This document shows, piece after piece, positions 14,656 through 21,292 of a stretch of 21,292 nt of DNA (its first letter is position 1; each line of letters starts with the position of its first letter). Under the pieces are notes generated by a model. That model saw only the letters and a program-made list of their open reading frames with translations, did not search any database and was not told the DNA's origin. Source of the DNA: Fimenecus sp964527585 (GTDB lineage Bacteria; Bacillota; Clostridia; Oscillospirales; Acutalibacteraceae); assembly GCA_964527585.1 (NCBI GenBank), contig CAZGPE010000026.1:1-21292 (forward strand). The letters run 5' to 3'. The position numbers and the translations under genes are program-made.

Positions 14656-15879
14656 ATGAAATTTAATGAAAACTTTTTGAAAATCGAAAGCAGTTATCTT
14701 TTTTCGAATATTGCCAAAAAGGTAAGAGAGTACAGCGAGGCTAATCCCGAAAAGGCTAAGAATATTATAAGACTCGGTATCGGTGATGTTACCCGTCCTC
14801 TTGCCCCCGCTTGCATAGACGCTATGCATAAGGCTGTTGACGAAATGTCAAGTGCGGAAACTTTCAGAGGCTATCCCCCCGAATACGGATATGATTTTCT
14901 TCTTGATGCTATAAATAAAAATGACTATAAAGCATACGGCGTTGATCTTGATAACAGCGAAATTTTTGTTTCCGACGGAGCGAAAAGCGATACGGGAAAT
15001 ATAGGTGATATATTCTCGCTTGATAATAAGGTTGCTATTTGCGATCCCGTTTATCCCGTTTATGTTGATACAAATGTTATGTCGGGAAGATCCGGCGATA
15101 AAAACTCGGAAGGAAAATGGACAAATATTTATTATATGCCCTGCCTTGCGCAAAACAACTTCTTGCCGCAGATACCGACGGAAAAAGTTGATATTATCTA
15201 TCTTTGCTTCCCCAACAATCCCACCGGTATGGCAATAACCAAAGACGAACTCAAAAAATGGGTTGATTATGCAAACGAAAACGGAGCTGTAATTCTTTAC
15301 GATGCGGCTTACGAAGCGTTTATTACCGAAGATAATGTTCCGCATACGATTTATGAAATCGAAGGTGCTAAAACCTGTGCGATTGAATTCAAATCTTTCT
15401 CGAAAACAGCCGGATTTACAGGTGTCCGTTGCGGATATACCGTTGTTCCGCATGATCTTAAAGTTGACGGTGTAGAACTCAATTCAATGTGGGCACGCAG
15501 ACAGGCAACAAAATTTAACGGCGTTTCTTATGTTACACAAAGAGCTGCCGAAGCGGTTTATTCCGAACAGGGAAAGAAAGAAATTAAAGAAATTATTGCG
15601 TATTATCAGAAAAACGCTAAAGTTATTTACGAAGGTCTTAAATCATGCGGTTTCGAAGTTTACGGTGCGGTCAATTCACCGTATGTATGGCTCAAAACTC
15701 CCGATAATATGGGCAGTTGGGAATTCTTCGACTTGCTCTTGAACGAACTTCAGGTTGTAGGTACTCCCGGAGAAGGCTTCGGTCCCGCAGGTGAAGGATA
15801 TTTCAGACTTACTGCATTCGGAACTGCCGAAAACACCGAAAAAGCGGTTGAGAGAATCAGAAATTATTTTGCGAAATAA
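14656..15879 (+). CDS. dapL: LL-diaminopimelate aminotransferase
   Basis: This 407-residue fold-type-I PLP enzyme makes LL-diaminopimelate from tetrahydrodipicolinate in one step, bypassing the succinyl and acetyl branches. IRLGIGDVTRPLAPACIDAM near the N-terminus and YPPEYGYDFL are characteristic of DapL. FPNNPTGMAIT holds a substrate/cofactor region. The PLP lysine is Lys250 in SFSKTAGFTGVRCGY. Length is usual. With dapF directly upstream it forms the end of the DapL-type lysine and cell-wall pathway. Confidence 0.97.
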   Translation: MKFNENFLKIESSYLFSNIAKKVREYSEANPEKAKNIIRLGIGDVTRPLAPACIDAMHKAVDEMSSAETFRGYPPEYGYDFLLDAINKNDYKAYGVDLDNSEIFVSDGAKSDTGNIGDIFSLDNKVAICDPVYPVYVDTNVMSGRSGDKNSEGKWTNIYYMPCLAQNNFLPQIPTEKVDIIYLCFPNNPTGMAITKDELKKWVDYANENGAVILYDAAYEAFITEDNVPHTIYEIEGAKTCAIEFKSFSKTAGFTGVRCGYTVVPHDLKVDGVELNSMWARRQATKFNGVSYVTQRAAEAVYSEQGKKEIKEIIAYYQKNAKVIYEGLKSCGFEVYGAVNSPYVWLKTPDNMGSWEFFDLLLNELQVVGTPGEGFGPAGEGYFRLTAFGTAENTEKAVERIRNYFAK

Positions 15880-15896
15880 GACAGAGGGGAATAAAA

Positions 15897-17327
15897 ATGA
15901 AAGACATTTACGAGAGTCCGCTTAATTCAAGATATTCAAGCAAAGAAATGAAATACATTTTTTCTCCGGATTTCAAATTCAGAACTTGGAGAAAACTTTG
16001 GATTGCGCTTGCGGAAAGTGAAAAAGAACTTGGACTTGATATTACCGATGAACAGATTGCGGAACTTAAAGCTCATGCTGAAGATATAAATTATGATGTT
16101 GCGTCGGCAAGAGAAAAAGAGGTTCGCCACGATGTAATGAGTCATGTCTATGCTTACGGTGTTCAGTGTCCCAAGGCAAAAGGAATAATACATCTCGGAG
16201 CAACTTCCTGCTATGTAGGAGACAATACGGATGTCATCATTATGACCGAGGCACTCAAACTTGTTCGTAAAAAACTTGTTAATCTTATAAATGAACTTTC
16301 AAAATTCGCTTTGGAATATAAAGATATGCCCTGTCTTGCATTTACACATTTTCAGGCGGCACAGCCGACAACGGTCGGTAAGCGTGCATCTCTTTGGCTT
16401 AATGATCTTGTCCTTGATTTTACCGCACTCGAATTCCAAATTTCTCAAATGAAACTTCTCGGTTCAAAAGGCACAACCGGAACACAGGCTTCGTTTGTTG
16501 AGATTTTCGACGGTGATTCCGAAAAAATAAAGGCGCTTGACAGAAAAATTGCAGAAAAGATGGGCTTTGAATCATGTTATATGGTATCGGGGCAAACATA
16601 TTCGAGAAAATTGGATTACAATGTTTTAAGCGTTCTTTCGTCAATCGCACAGTCGGCATATAAATTTTCCGGAGATTTAAGACTTTTGCAGCATAAAAAA
16701 GAACTTGAAGAACCTTTTGAGAAAAACCAAATCGGCTCTTCGGCAATGGCTTATAAAAGAAATCCGATGAGAAGTGAAAGAATTTCTTCGCTTTCGAGAT
16801 ATGTTATATGCGATGCGTTGAATCCTGCGATAACCGCTTCTACACAGTGGTTTGAGAGAACTCTTGACGATTCCGCTAACAAGAGAATAAGCGTTCCGGA
16901 AGCGTTTCTTGCGATAGATGCCGTTTTGGAACTTTATATCAATGTTGTTGACGGCCTTGTTGTTTATCCGAAGATGATTGAAAAACATCTTCTTGAAGAA
17001 CTTCCGTTTATGGCTACGGAAAACATTATGATGGCAGCTGTAAAAAAGGGCGGAGACCGTCAGGAACTTCACGAAAGAATCAGACAGCTTTCGATGGAAG
17101 CGGGAAAAGTCGTAAAAGTTGACGGCGGAGAAAATGACCTTGTTGACAGAATTGCAAATGATAATATGTTCGGTCTTACAAAAGAAGAAATACTTGCGGA
17201 AATGAAGCCCGAAAACTTTGTGGGAAGAGCACCCGAACAGGTTGTTGAATTTATTGATGCCGAAGTTAAGCCGATTATCGAGAAGTACGAATCGGAATTG
17301 GGTATCAATGTCGAAATCAATGTTTGA
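15897..17327 (+). CDS. purB: Adenylosuccinate lyase
   Basis: This 476-residue member of the fumarase/aspartase superfamily cleaves SAICAR and adenylosuccinate, releasing fumarate in purine and AMP synthesis. The superfamily signature GSSAMAYKRNP is at 280-290, in the mobile loop that carries the catalytic serine. THFQAAQPTT includes the catalytic-region His151. GATSCYVGDNTD matches the substrate-binding segment. GAGGGG precedes the ATG by about 8 bases, and dapL ends 17 bases upstream. It shares the purine theme with guaB but lies away from any pur cluster. Confidence 0.97.
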   Translation: MKDIYESPLNSRYSSKEMKYIFSPDFKFRTWRKLWIALAESEKELGLDITDEQIAELKAHAEDINYDVASAREKEVRHDVMSHVYAYGVQCPKAKGIIHLGATSCYVGDNTDVIIMTEALKLVRKKLVNLINELSKFALEYKDMPCLAFTHFQAAQPTTVGKRASLWLNDLVLDFTALEFQISQMKLLGSKGTTGTQASFVEIFDGDSEKIKALDRKIAEKMGFESCYMVSGQTYSRKLDYNVLSVLSSIAQSAYKFSGDLRLLQHKKELEEPFEKNQIGSSAMAYKRNPMRSERISSLSRYVICDALNPAITASTQWFERTLDDSANKRISVPEAFLAIDAVLELYINVVDGLVVYPKMIEKHLLEELPFMATENIMMAAVKKGGDRQELHERIRQLSMEAGKVVKVDGGENDLVDRIANDNMFGLTKEEILAEMKPENFVGRAPEQVVEFIDAEVKPIIEKYESELGINVEINV

Positions 17328-17361
17328 TGAGGGCAAAATATCTTAAAAAGAAGTTGAGTTT

Positions 17362-18327
17362 ATGAATTATCTTAATGAAGTTTGTCCTGTATGTAAAAAA
17401 GAGTTTTCGGACGAAGACGATATAGTTGTCTGTCCTGTATGCGGAACGCCGCATCATAGGGAATGTTACAGTGAAAGCGGAGTTTGTGCAAACGAAAAAC
17501 AGCATTTGTCGGGATTTGAATGGAAACCGACAAACGCTGTAAAAGAAACTCCGAAAGCGTTTGGCAAACAGCCGCATATAAAGACGGTTGTATGTCCTAA
17601 CTGCCACCGTGAAAATCCTGCCGAAGAACCGAACTGTATTTACTGTTCGGCAAGGCTTTACAATGATCCGTCGGCATTTGCAAAAGCACAGCCGTTTCCG
17701 ACGAATATGCCTTATGCAACGCAGGTTATTGAAATTTCGCCTGACGATACTCTGGGAAGCCATAAGGTCGGAGAAGTGGCACAGTATGTTCAAATGAATG
17801 CACACTCTTATATTCCGAAGTTTTTCAAGCAGGAAAAAACGGGGAAGAAATTTTCATTTAACTGGGCGGCCTTTTTCTTTTCTCCGTATTGGTTTTTCTT
17901 CAGAAAAATGAATGTTATCGGCATAGTGCTGATGATGATCTCTCTTTTGGTAACCGGTTTTTGCACCAATCAAAACTTTGTTGATGCAAGCAATAAATAT
18001 TATACTTGCGCCGAGCAATATGTTCAGGGTGAAGTTTCTCAGGAAGAAATGACACAGGCAAGTATGGAACTTATTAAAACTCCCGAAGTAATAATAATGA
18101 CGGTAACCGAAGGAGCGATAAAGATTTTCAGCGGAATTTTCGCCAACAAATTTTACAAAAAGAAAATAGAAAAAGATTTAACCGATATTAAATCGGAAAG
18201 ATTGTCGGATGACGAATACCGTCTTAAAGTATTTAAGCGTGGCGGTGTATCGAATGTTATGTTCGGAATATCGCTTATAGGATTTTACTGTGCGGAACAA
18301 CTTTTACTGAACTTTATTTTGAGGTGA
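17362..18327 (+). CDS. RING-like zinc finger and DUF2628-type membrane protein
   Basis: This 321-residue protein of unknown function has a prokaryotic RING-like finger at its N-terminus (Cys8, Cys11, Cys24, Cys27, His31/His32, Cys35, with Cys42 nearby) and a second zinc ribbon (Cys78, Cys81, Cys92, Cys95). A Pro-rich linker follows. The stretch FSFNWAAFFFSPYWFFFRKM at about 171-190 resembles DUF2628. Hydrophobic segments follow at about 192-210, 250-270 and 300-320, so the fingers probably face the cytoplasm. Nothing shows ubiquitin-ligase activity, and zinc-dependent protein binding at the membrane is a guess. The Shine-Dalgarno is weak. Its last codons hold the galU ribosome site. Confidence 0.75.
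   Translation: MNYLNEVCPVCKKEFSDEDDIVVCPVCGTPHHRECYSESGVCANEKQHLSGFEWKPTNAVKETPKAFGKQPHIKTVVCPNCHRENPAEEPNCIYCSARLYNDPSAFAKAQPFPTNMPYATQVIEISPDDTLGSHKVGEVAQYVQMNAHSYIPKFFKQEKTGKKFSFNWAAFFFSPYWFFFRKMNVIGIVLMMISLLVTGFCTNQNFVDASNKYYTCAEQYVQGEVSQEEMTQASMELIKTPEVIIMTVTEGAIKIFSGIFANKFYKKKIEKDLTDIKSERLSDDEYRLKVFKRGGVSNVMFGISLIGFYCAEQLLLNFILR
18321..18327 (+). promoter_or_regulatory. Shine-Dalgarno that fixes the galU start
   Basis: GAGGTGA overlaps the stop codon of the zinc-finger gene and lies 8 bases before the ATG at 18336. This favours that ATG over a GTG at 18324, and it suggests coupled translation. Confidence 0.75.
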
Positions 18328-18335
18328 AACTGATT

Positions 18336-19217
18336 ATGAAGATAACAAAAGCAATTATTCCGGCAGCGGGTCTCGGAACAAGAGTCTTGCCTGCATCCAA
18401 ATCCGTTCCGAAAGAGATGCTGAACATTGTCGATAAACCGGCAATTCAGTATATTGTCGAAGAAGCGGCGGCTGCCGGCATTACGGACATTCTCATAATT
18501 ACAAACAGAGGCAAAGGAATAATCGAAGACCATTTTGACCATTCTTTTGAACTTGAAGCTTCGCTTAAAAGCAACCCTTCAAAAGAAAAAATCTATAAAG
18601 ATGTTCTTTATCCTTCCAATCTCGCTAATATATTTTATATCAGACAAAAAGAAACAAAAGGCCTTGCCCATGCGATTTCATGTGCAAAAAGTTTTATAGG
18701 AAACGAACCTTTTGCAATTCTTTACGGTGATGATGTTATTGCTTCTCCCGAAGGAAAACCCGTAATAAAACAGCTTATGGATGCATACGAAAAATTCGGA
18801 GCGGGCTGTGTCGGTGTTAAAGAGGTACCGAGGGAAGATGTTCCGAAATACTGTTCTCTTGATGTTACTCCTATCGAAAAAAATGTTATGCAAGTACATA
18901 ATATTATCGAAAAGCCGACACCGGAAGAAATCGTTTCATGCTATTCGATTCTCGGAAGAGTTGTTATGCCTCCGGAGATTTTCGATTGCATAGAAAAAAC
19001 CGCTCCCGATAAGAAGAGCGGCGAAGTGTATTTTACCGATTCAATGCTTATGCTTGCAAAACAGGGAAAATTAAATGCGGTTGATTTTGACGGCAAGCGT
19101 TACGATATGGGAAATAAACTCGGAATTATGAAAGCAAACTGCGAATTTGCCATTGAACACGGCGAAATCGGGGACGATTTCAAAGAGTATCTCAAGGAAC
19201 TGGTAAAAACTTTTTAA
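18336..19217 (+). CDS. galU: UTP-glucose-1-phosphate uridylyltransferase
   Basis: This 293-residue enzyme makes UDP-glucose from UTP and glucose-1-phosphate, supplying glycolipid, polysaccharide and teichoic-acid synthesis. The nucleotide-binding signature GLGTRVLPASKSVPKEML starts near residue 11. FAILYGDDVI carries the metal-binding aspartates, and EKP and GKRYDMGNKLG complete the family pattern. Length matches bacterial GalU. The ATG at 18336 is chosen because GAGGTGA sits at good distance. It ends this transcription unit just before a strong terminator. Confidence 0.97.
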   Translation: MKITKAIIPAAGLGTRVLPASKSVPKEMLNIVDKPAIQYIVEEAAAAGITDILIITNRGKGIIEDHFDHSFELEASLKSNPSKEKIYKDVLYPSNLANIFYIRQKETKGLAHAISCAKSFIGNEPFAILYGDDVIASPEGKPVIKQLMDAYEKFGAGCVGVKEVPREDVPKYCSLDVTPIEKNVMQVHNIIEKPTPEEIVSCYSILGRVVMPPEIFDCIEKTAPDKKSGEVYFTDSMLMLAKQGKLNAVDFDGKRYDMGNKLGIMKANCEFAIEHGEIGDDFKEYLKELVKTF

Positions 19218-19225
19218 TAAATTTT

Positions 19226-19253
19226 ATGCGGTGGTTATCCACCGCATTTTTTT
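19226..19253 (+). terminator. Rho-independent terminator after galU
   Basis: ATGCGGTGG (19226-19234) and CCACCGCAT (19239-19247) form a perfect 9-bp stem with a TTAT loop, followed by a T-run to 19253. It is the strongest terminator in the window. Confidence 0.95.
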
Positions 19254-19315
19254 GTGTCAGATGCAGTATATCATATTTTTAGTACAATAAACGGTACTTT
19301 TCAAAATAAAATTGT

Positions 19316-19344
19316 TTGATTTCGTAACAATTCGTAGCTATAAT
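19316..19344 (+). promoter_or_regulatory. Promoter of the 82-residue protein gene
   Basis: TTGATT (19316-19321), 17 bases, then a perfect TATAAT (19339-19344). Transcription would start near 19351, about 27 bases before the ATG. The promoter lies inside a nested palindrome (19320-19366). Confidence 0.7.
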
Positions 19345-19366
19345 CAAATTATAAAATGTTACGAAA
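19320..19366. repeat. Nested palindrome around a promoter
   Basis: The outer arms TTTCGTAACA (19320-19329) and TGTTACGAAA (19357-19366) are perfect inverted repeats. The inner arms TATAAT (19339-19344) and ATTATA (19348-19353) flank CAA. A second overlapping pair, AATTGTT (19310-19316) and AACAATT (19326-19332), covers the -35. The expected start point (about 19351) lies after most of the element, so a DNA operator is more likely than an RNA hairpin. The binding protein is unknown. Confidence 0.6.
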
Positions 19367-19377
19367 GGAAACAATTT

Positions 19378-19626
19378 ATGAAGATTGAAGAATTGGCTGT
19401 TGCCTATCGAAAAGATGAAGAAACATTGAAAAACCAAATTCGTGAACACCGTAAATTGCTTCGCAACAGTAAAGGAGCGCAACTTCATACCGAGCGTAGA
19501 AATTTGATATGCCTTTATGAAATGTTGCAAGAGGTTCAAAACACGGCAAAAACGCTGGAAAATTATTATACCGACAAGTCAAAAACAACGGTTTATCATA
19601 AAAAAACAGATATTTTCAAGGTTTAA
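19378..19626 (+). CDS. Small helical protein of unknown function
   Basis: I do not recognise this 82-residue protein. It is highly charged and predicted mostly alpha-helical. MKIEELAVAYRKDEETLKNQ begins a helix with a heptad-like pattern, and a second helix runs through RRNLICLYEMLQEVQNTAKTL, so a coiled-coil or helical hairpin is likely. It has no signal peptide or membrane segment and only one cysteine. AAAGGA lies about 10 bases before the ATG, and a consensus promoter drives it. It lies alone between the galU terminator and the promoter of the NifU-like gene. A regulator or adaptor is possible but unsupported. Confidence 0.7.
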   Translation: MKIEELAVAYRKDEETLKNQIREHRKLLRNSKGAQLHTERRNLICLYEMLQEVQNTAKTLENYYTDKSKTTVYHKKTDIFKV

Positions 19627-19639
19627 TACGATTTTACTA

Positions 19640-19668
19640 TTGATAATTTTATGACAAAAATGTATAAT
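19640..19668 (+). promoter_or_regulatory. Promoter of the NifU-like/GGGtGRT pair
   Basis: TTGATA (19640-19645), 17 bases, then a perfect TATAAT (19663-19668) preceded by TG, one of the best promoters here. Short inverted repeats flank it: TACGAT (19627-19632) with ATCGTA (19672-19677), and ATTTTAC (19631-19637) with GTAAAAT (19675-19681). They may be an operator or only chance in AT-rich DNA. The leader is about 37 bases. Confidence 0.75.
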
Positions 19669-19711
19669 ACTATCGTAAAATTTTATCAGTAGGAAAGGAG
19701 TTCATTTTACA

Positions 19712-20407
19712 ATGATTAACTATTCACATGAAGTTGAAACAATGTGTTGTGTTGCAAAAGGACCGCATCACGATCCTGCTCCCATTCCCGAAGAAGGAAA
19801 ATGGGTTGCCGCAAAACAGATAACTGATATTTCAGGTTATACACATGGTATTGGCTGGTGCGCACCTCAGCAGGGTTGCTGCAAACTTTCTCTTAATGTT
19901 AAAAACGGAATTATCGAGGAGGCTCTCGTTGAGACTGTCGGTTGTTCGGGTATGACTCATTCTGCGGCTATGGCAGCGGAAATTCTTCCCGGAAAAACAG
20001 TTCTTGAAGCGCTTAATACAGACCTTGTATGCGACGCTATCAACACTGCAATGAGAGAATTATTCCTTCAGATCGTATATGGCCGTACACAGTCCGCATT
20101 TTCTGATGACGGTCTTGTTATCGGTGCAGGTATGGAAGATCTCGGTAAGGGCTATCGTTCAATGGTCGGTACTATGTACGGTACTAAGTCAAAGGGTGTT
20201 CGTTACCTTGAAATGACTGAAGGCTATTGCACAAGAATGGCTCTTGATGAAAACAACGAAGTTATAGGTTACGAGTTTGTTTCGCTCGGTAAGATGACAG
20301 ATTTCATCAAACAGGGTATGGAACCCAACGAAGCATATAAGAAATCAATCGGTACTTACGGCAGATTTGACGAAGCCGCTAAGTATATTGATCCGAGAAA
20401 AGAATAA
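19712..20407 (+). CDS. NifU/IscU-like iron-sulfur scaffold protein
   Basis: This 231-residue protein resembles the NifU N-terminal scaffold fold, on which iron-sulfur clusters are built. GCSGMTHSAAMAAEILPGKT (77-96) parallels the IscU segment around its second cysteine, with Cys78 in the ligand position. Other candidate ligands are Cys50, Cys56-Cys57 and Cys107, and a Cys12-Cys13 pair lies near the N-terminus. It is longer than IscU (about 130), with an extra C-terminal part of about 90 residues. AAAGGAG precedes the ATG by 11 bases. The next gene is a GGGtGRT protein 18 bases downstream, a pairing that suggests a shared job. Scaffold activity is inferred from the fold and is unproven. Confidence 0.85.
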   Translation: MINYSHEVETMCCVAKGPHHDPAPIPEEGKWVAAKQITDISGYTHGIGWCAPQQGCCKLSLNVKNGIIEEALVETVGCSGMTHSAAMAAEILPGKTVLEALNTDLVCDAINTAMRELFLQIVYGRTQSAFSDDGLVIGAGMEDLGKGYRSMVGTMYGTKSKGVRYLEMTEGYCTRMALDENNEVIGYEFVSLGKMTDFIKQGMEPNEAYKKSIGTYGRFDEAAKYIDPRKE

Positions 20408-20425
20408 GAAAGGGAGGATTTGAAA

Positions 20426-21292
20426 ATGGCACAGTTTGAAGGTTACGAAAGACGAGAGGCTAAAATCCTCGCAACTCTTAAAGAATACGGAATTTCATCA
20501 ATTGACGAATGTAAAGATATATGTGCTGAAAAAGGCATTGATCCTTACACTATCGTTCAGGAAACACAGCCGATTTGCTTTGAAAACGCAAAATGGGCAT
20601 ATACGGTAGGAGCTGCAATCGCTATCAAAGCAGGATGCACAAAAGCCGCTGATGCCGCAGCAAAAATCGGTATCGGTCTTCAGAGTTTCTGTATCCCCGG
20701 CTCAGTAGCGGAAAACCGTAAAGTAGGTCTCGGACACGGAAACCTCGGCAAAATGCTTCTTTCCGAAGAAACAGAATGTTTCTGCTTCCTTGCCGGACAT
20801 GAAAGTTTTGCCGCTGCGGAAGGTGCAATTAAAATTGCTCTTAACGCAAACAAAGTTCGTGAGAAGAACCTCAGAGTTATTCTTAACGGTTTGGGTAAAG
20901 ACGCTGCGTATATTATTTCAAGAATTAACGGCTTCACATATTGTGAAACAGAGTTCGATCCTTATACCGAAACGGTAACCGTTACCGAACAGAAACCGTT
21001 CTCAAACGGTCCGAGAGCAGATGTTAAGTGCTACGGTGCTGACAATGTTCCCGAAGGTGTTGCGATTATGAAACTTGAAAATGTCGGTGTTTCGATTACA
21101 GGTAACTCGACTAACCCGACAAGATTCCAGCATCCCGTTGCAGGCACATATAAAAAATGGTGTGTTGAAAACGGTGTTAACTACTTCTCTGTTGCTTCGG
21201 GCGGCGGCACAGGCAGAACGCTTCACCCCGACAATATGGCAGCAGGCCCCTCTTCTTACGGTATGACAGATACAATGGGCCGTATGCATTCC
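20426..21292 (+). CDS. GGGtGRT family protein (3' end outside the window)
   Basis: The first 289 residues are present without a stop and the gene runs off the right edge. The family takes its name from the motif seen here as GGGTGRT at 259-265, followed by LHPDNMAAGPSSYGMTDTMG. Several cysteines occur (in CKDIC, PICF, FCIPG and ECFCF) along with a glycine-rich GLGHGNLGK stretch. The function is unknown. The motif could bind a phosphate or nucleotide, but that is a guess. AGGGAGG lies 8 bases before the ATG. It is co-transcribed with the NifU-like gene, which hints at iron-sulfur or redox chemistry. Confidence 0.9.
   Translation, partial: MAQFEGYERREAKILATLKEYGISSIDECKDICAEKGIDPYTIVQETQPICFENAKWAYTVGAAIAIKAGCTKAADAAAKIGIGLQSFCIPGSVAENRKVGLGHGNLGKMLLSEETECFCFLAGHESFAAAEGAIKIALNANKVREKNLRVILNGLGKDAAYIISRINGFTYCETEFDPYTETVTVTEQKPFSNGPRADVKCYGADNVPEGVAIMKLENVGVSITGNSTNPTRFQHPVAGTYKKWCVENGVNYFSVASGGGTGRTLHPDNMAAGPSSYGMTDTMGRMHS

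Noticed and set aside
14848..15453. 201-residue minus-strand open frame opposite dapL
   Set aside because: It is fully antisense to a well-conserved gene, with shadow-like composition and no domain.
16677..17336. 219-residue minus-strand open frame opposite purB
   Set aside because: It lies antisense within a certain gene, has Phe/Asn/Cys-rich shadow composition, and no ribosome site or recognisable motif.
19235..19243. TTATCCACC, 8 of 9 matches to the canonical DnaA box
   Set aside because: It is a single copy that coincides with the loop and stem of the galU terminator, which fully explains it.

Overview
The window holds the replication-origin end of a low-GC Firmicutes chromosome, most likely from the class Clostridia. 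The evidence is the gene order dnaA-dnaN-S4 protein-recF-remB-gyrB-gyrA, the strong AGGAGG-type ribosome binding sites, the AT-rich DNA with heavy AGA use for arginine, and clostridial families such as DapL, GGGtGRT and a NifU-like scaffold. An uncultured gut-type lineage near the Oscillospirales is my guess and cannot be proved here. All convincing genes lie on the + strand, as expected for the leading strand to the right of an origin. TGA, TAA and TAG all act as stops.

Layout. 1-409 is an extremely AT-rich gap. It carries a leftward promoter at its left edge (probably for rpmH, outside the window) and the dnaA promoter. 410-9228 is the replication and topology block: dnaA, the dnaA-dnaN gap with the putative unwinding site, dnaN, an S4 RNA-binding protein, recF, remB, gyrB and gyrA. 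9229-9312 is a nested palindrome carrying an extended -10. 9313-11646 is a three-gene unit (CPBP membrane protease, tadA, Mrp/NBP35 ATPase) closed by a clear terminator. 11702-19217 runs from a textbook promoter through guaB, an ANTAR regulator, dapF, dapL, purB, a RING-like zinc/membrane protein and galU to a second strong terminator. 19218-21292 holds an unrecognised 82-residue helical protein with its own promoter, then a NifU-like scaffold and the start of a GGGtGRT protein, again with their own promoter.

How the genes fit together. The first block starts and sustains replication: initiator, clamp, recombination loader and gyrase. guaB and purB make GMP and AMP. dapL and dapF make meso-diaminopimelate for lysine and cell wall. 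galU makes UDP-glucose for envelope polymers. Mrp and the NifU-like protein point to iron-sulfur cluster handling.

Most interesting points. (1) The dnaA-dnaN gap has repeated TTTTNGACA sites instead of TTATCCACA. The last one abuts a C-tract and a CTA-type DnaA-trio run, and DnaA carries matching changes in its DNA-recognition helix, which suggests a shifted initiator/box code. (2) Two intergenic promoters sit inside nested palindromes. (3) The NifU-like/GGGtGRT pair is of unknown function and is preceded by an orphan small gene. No CRISPR array, tRNA, rRNA, transposase or prophage gene was seen.
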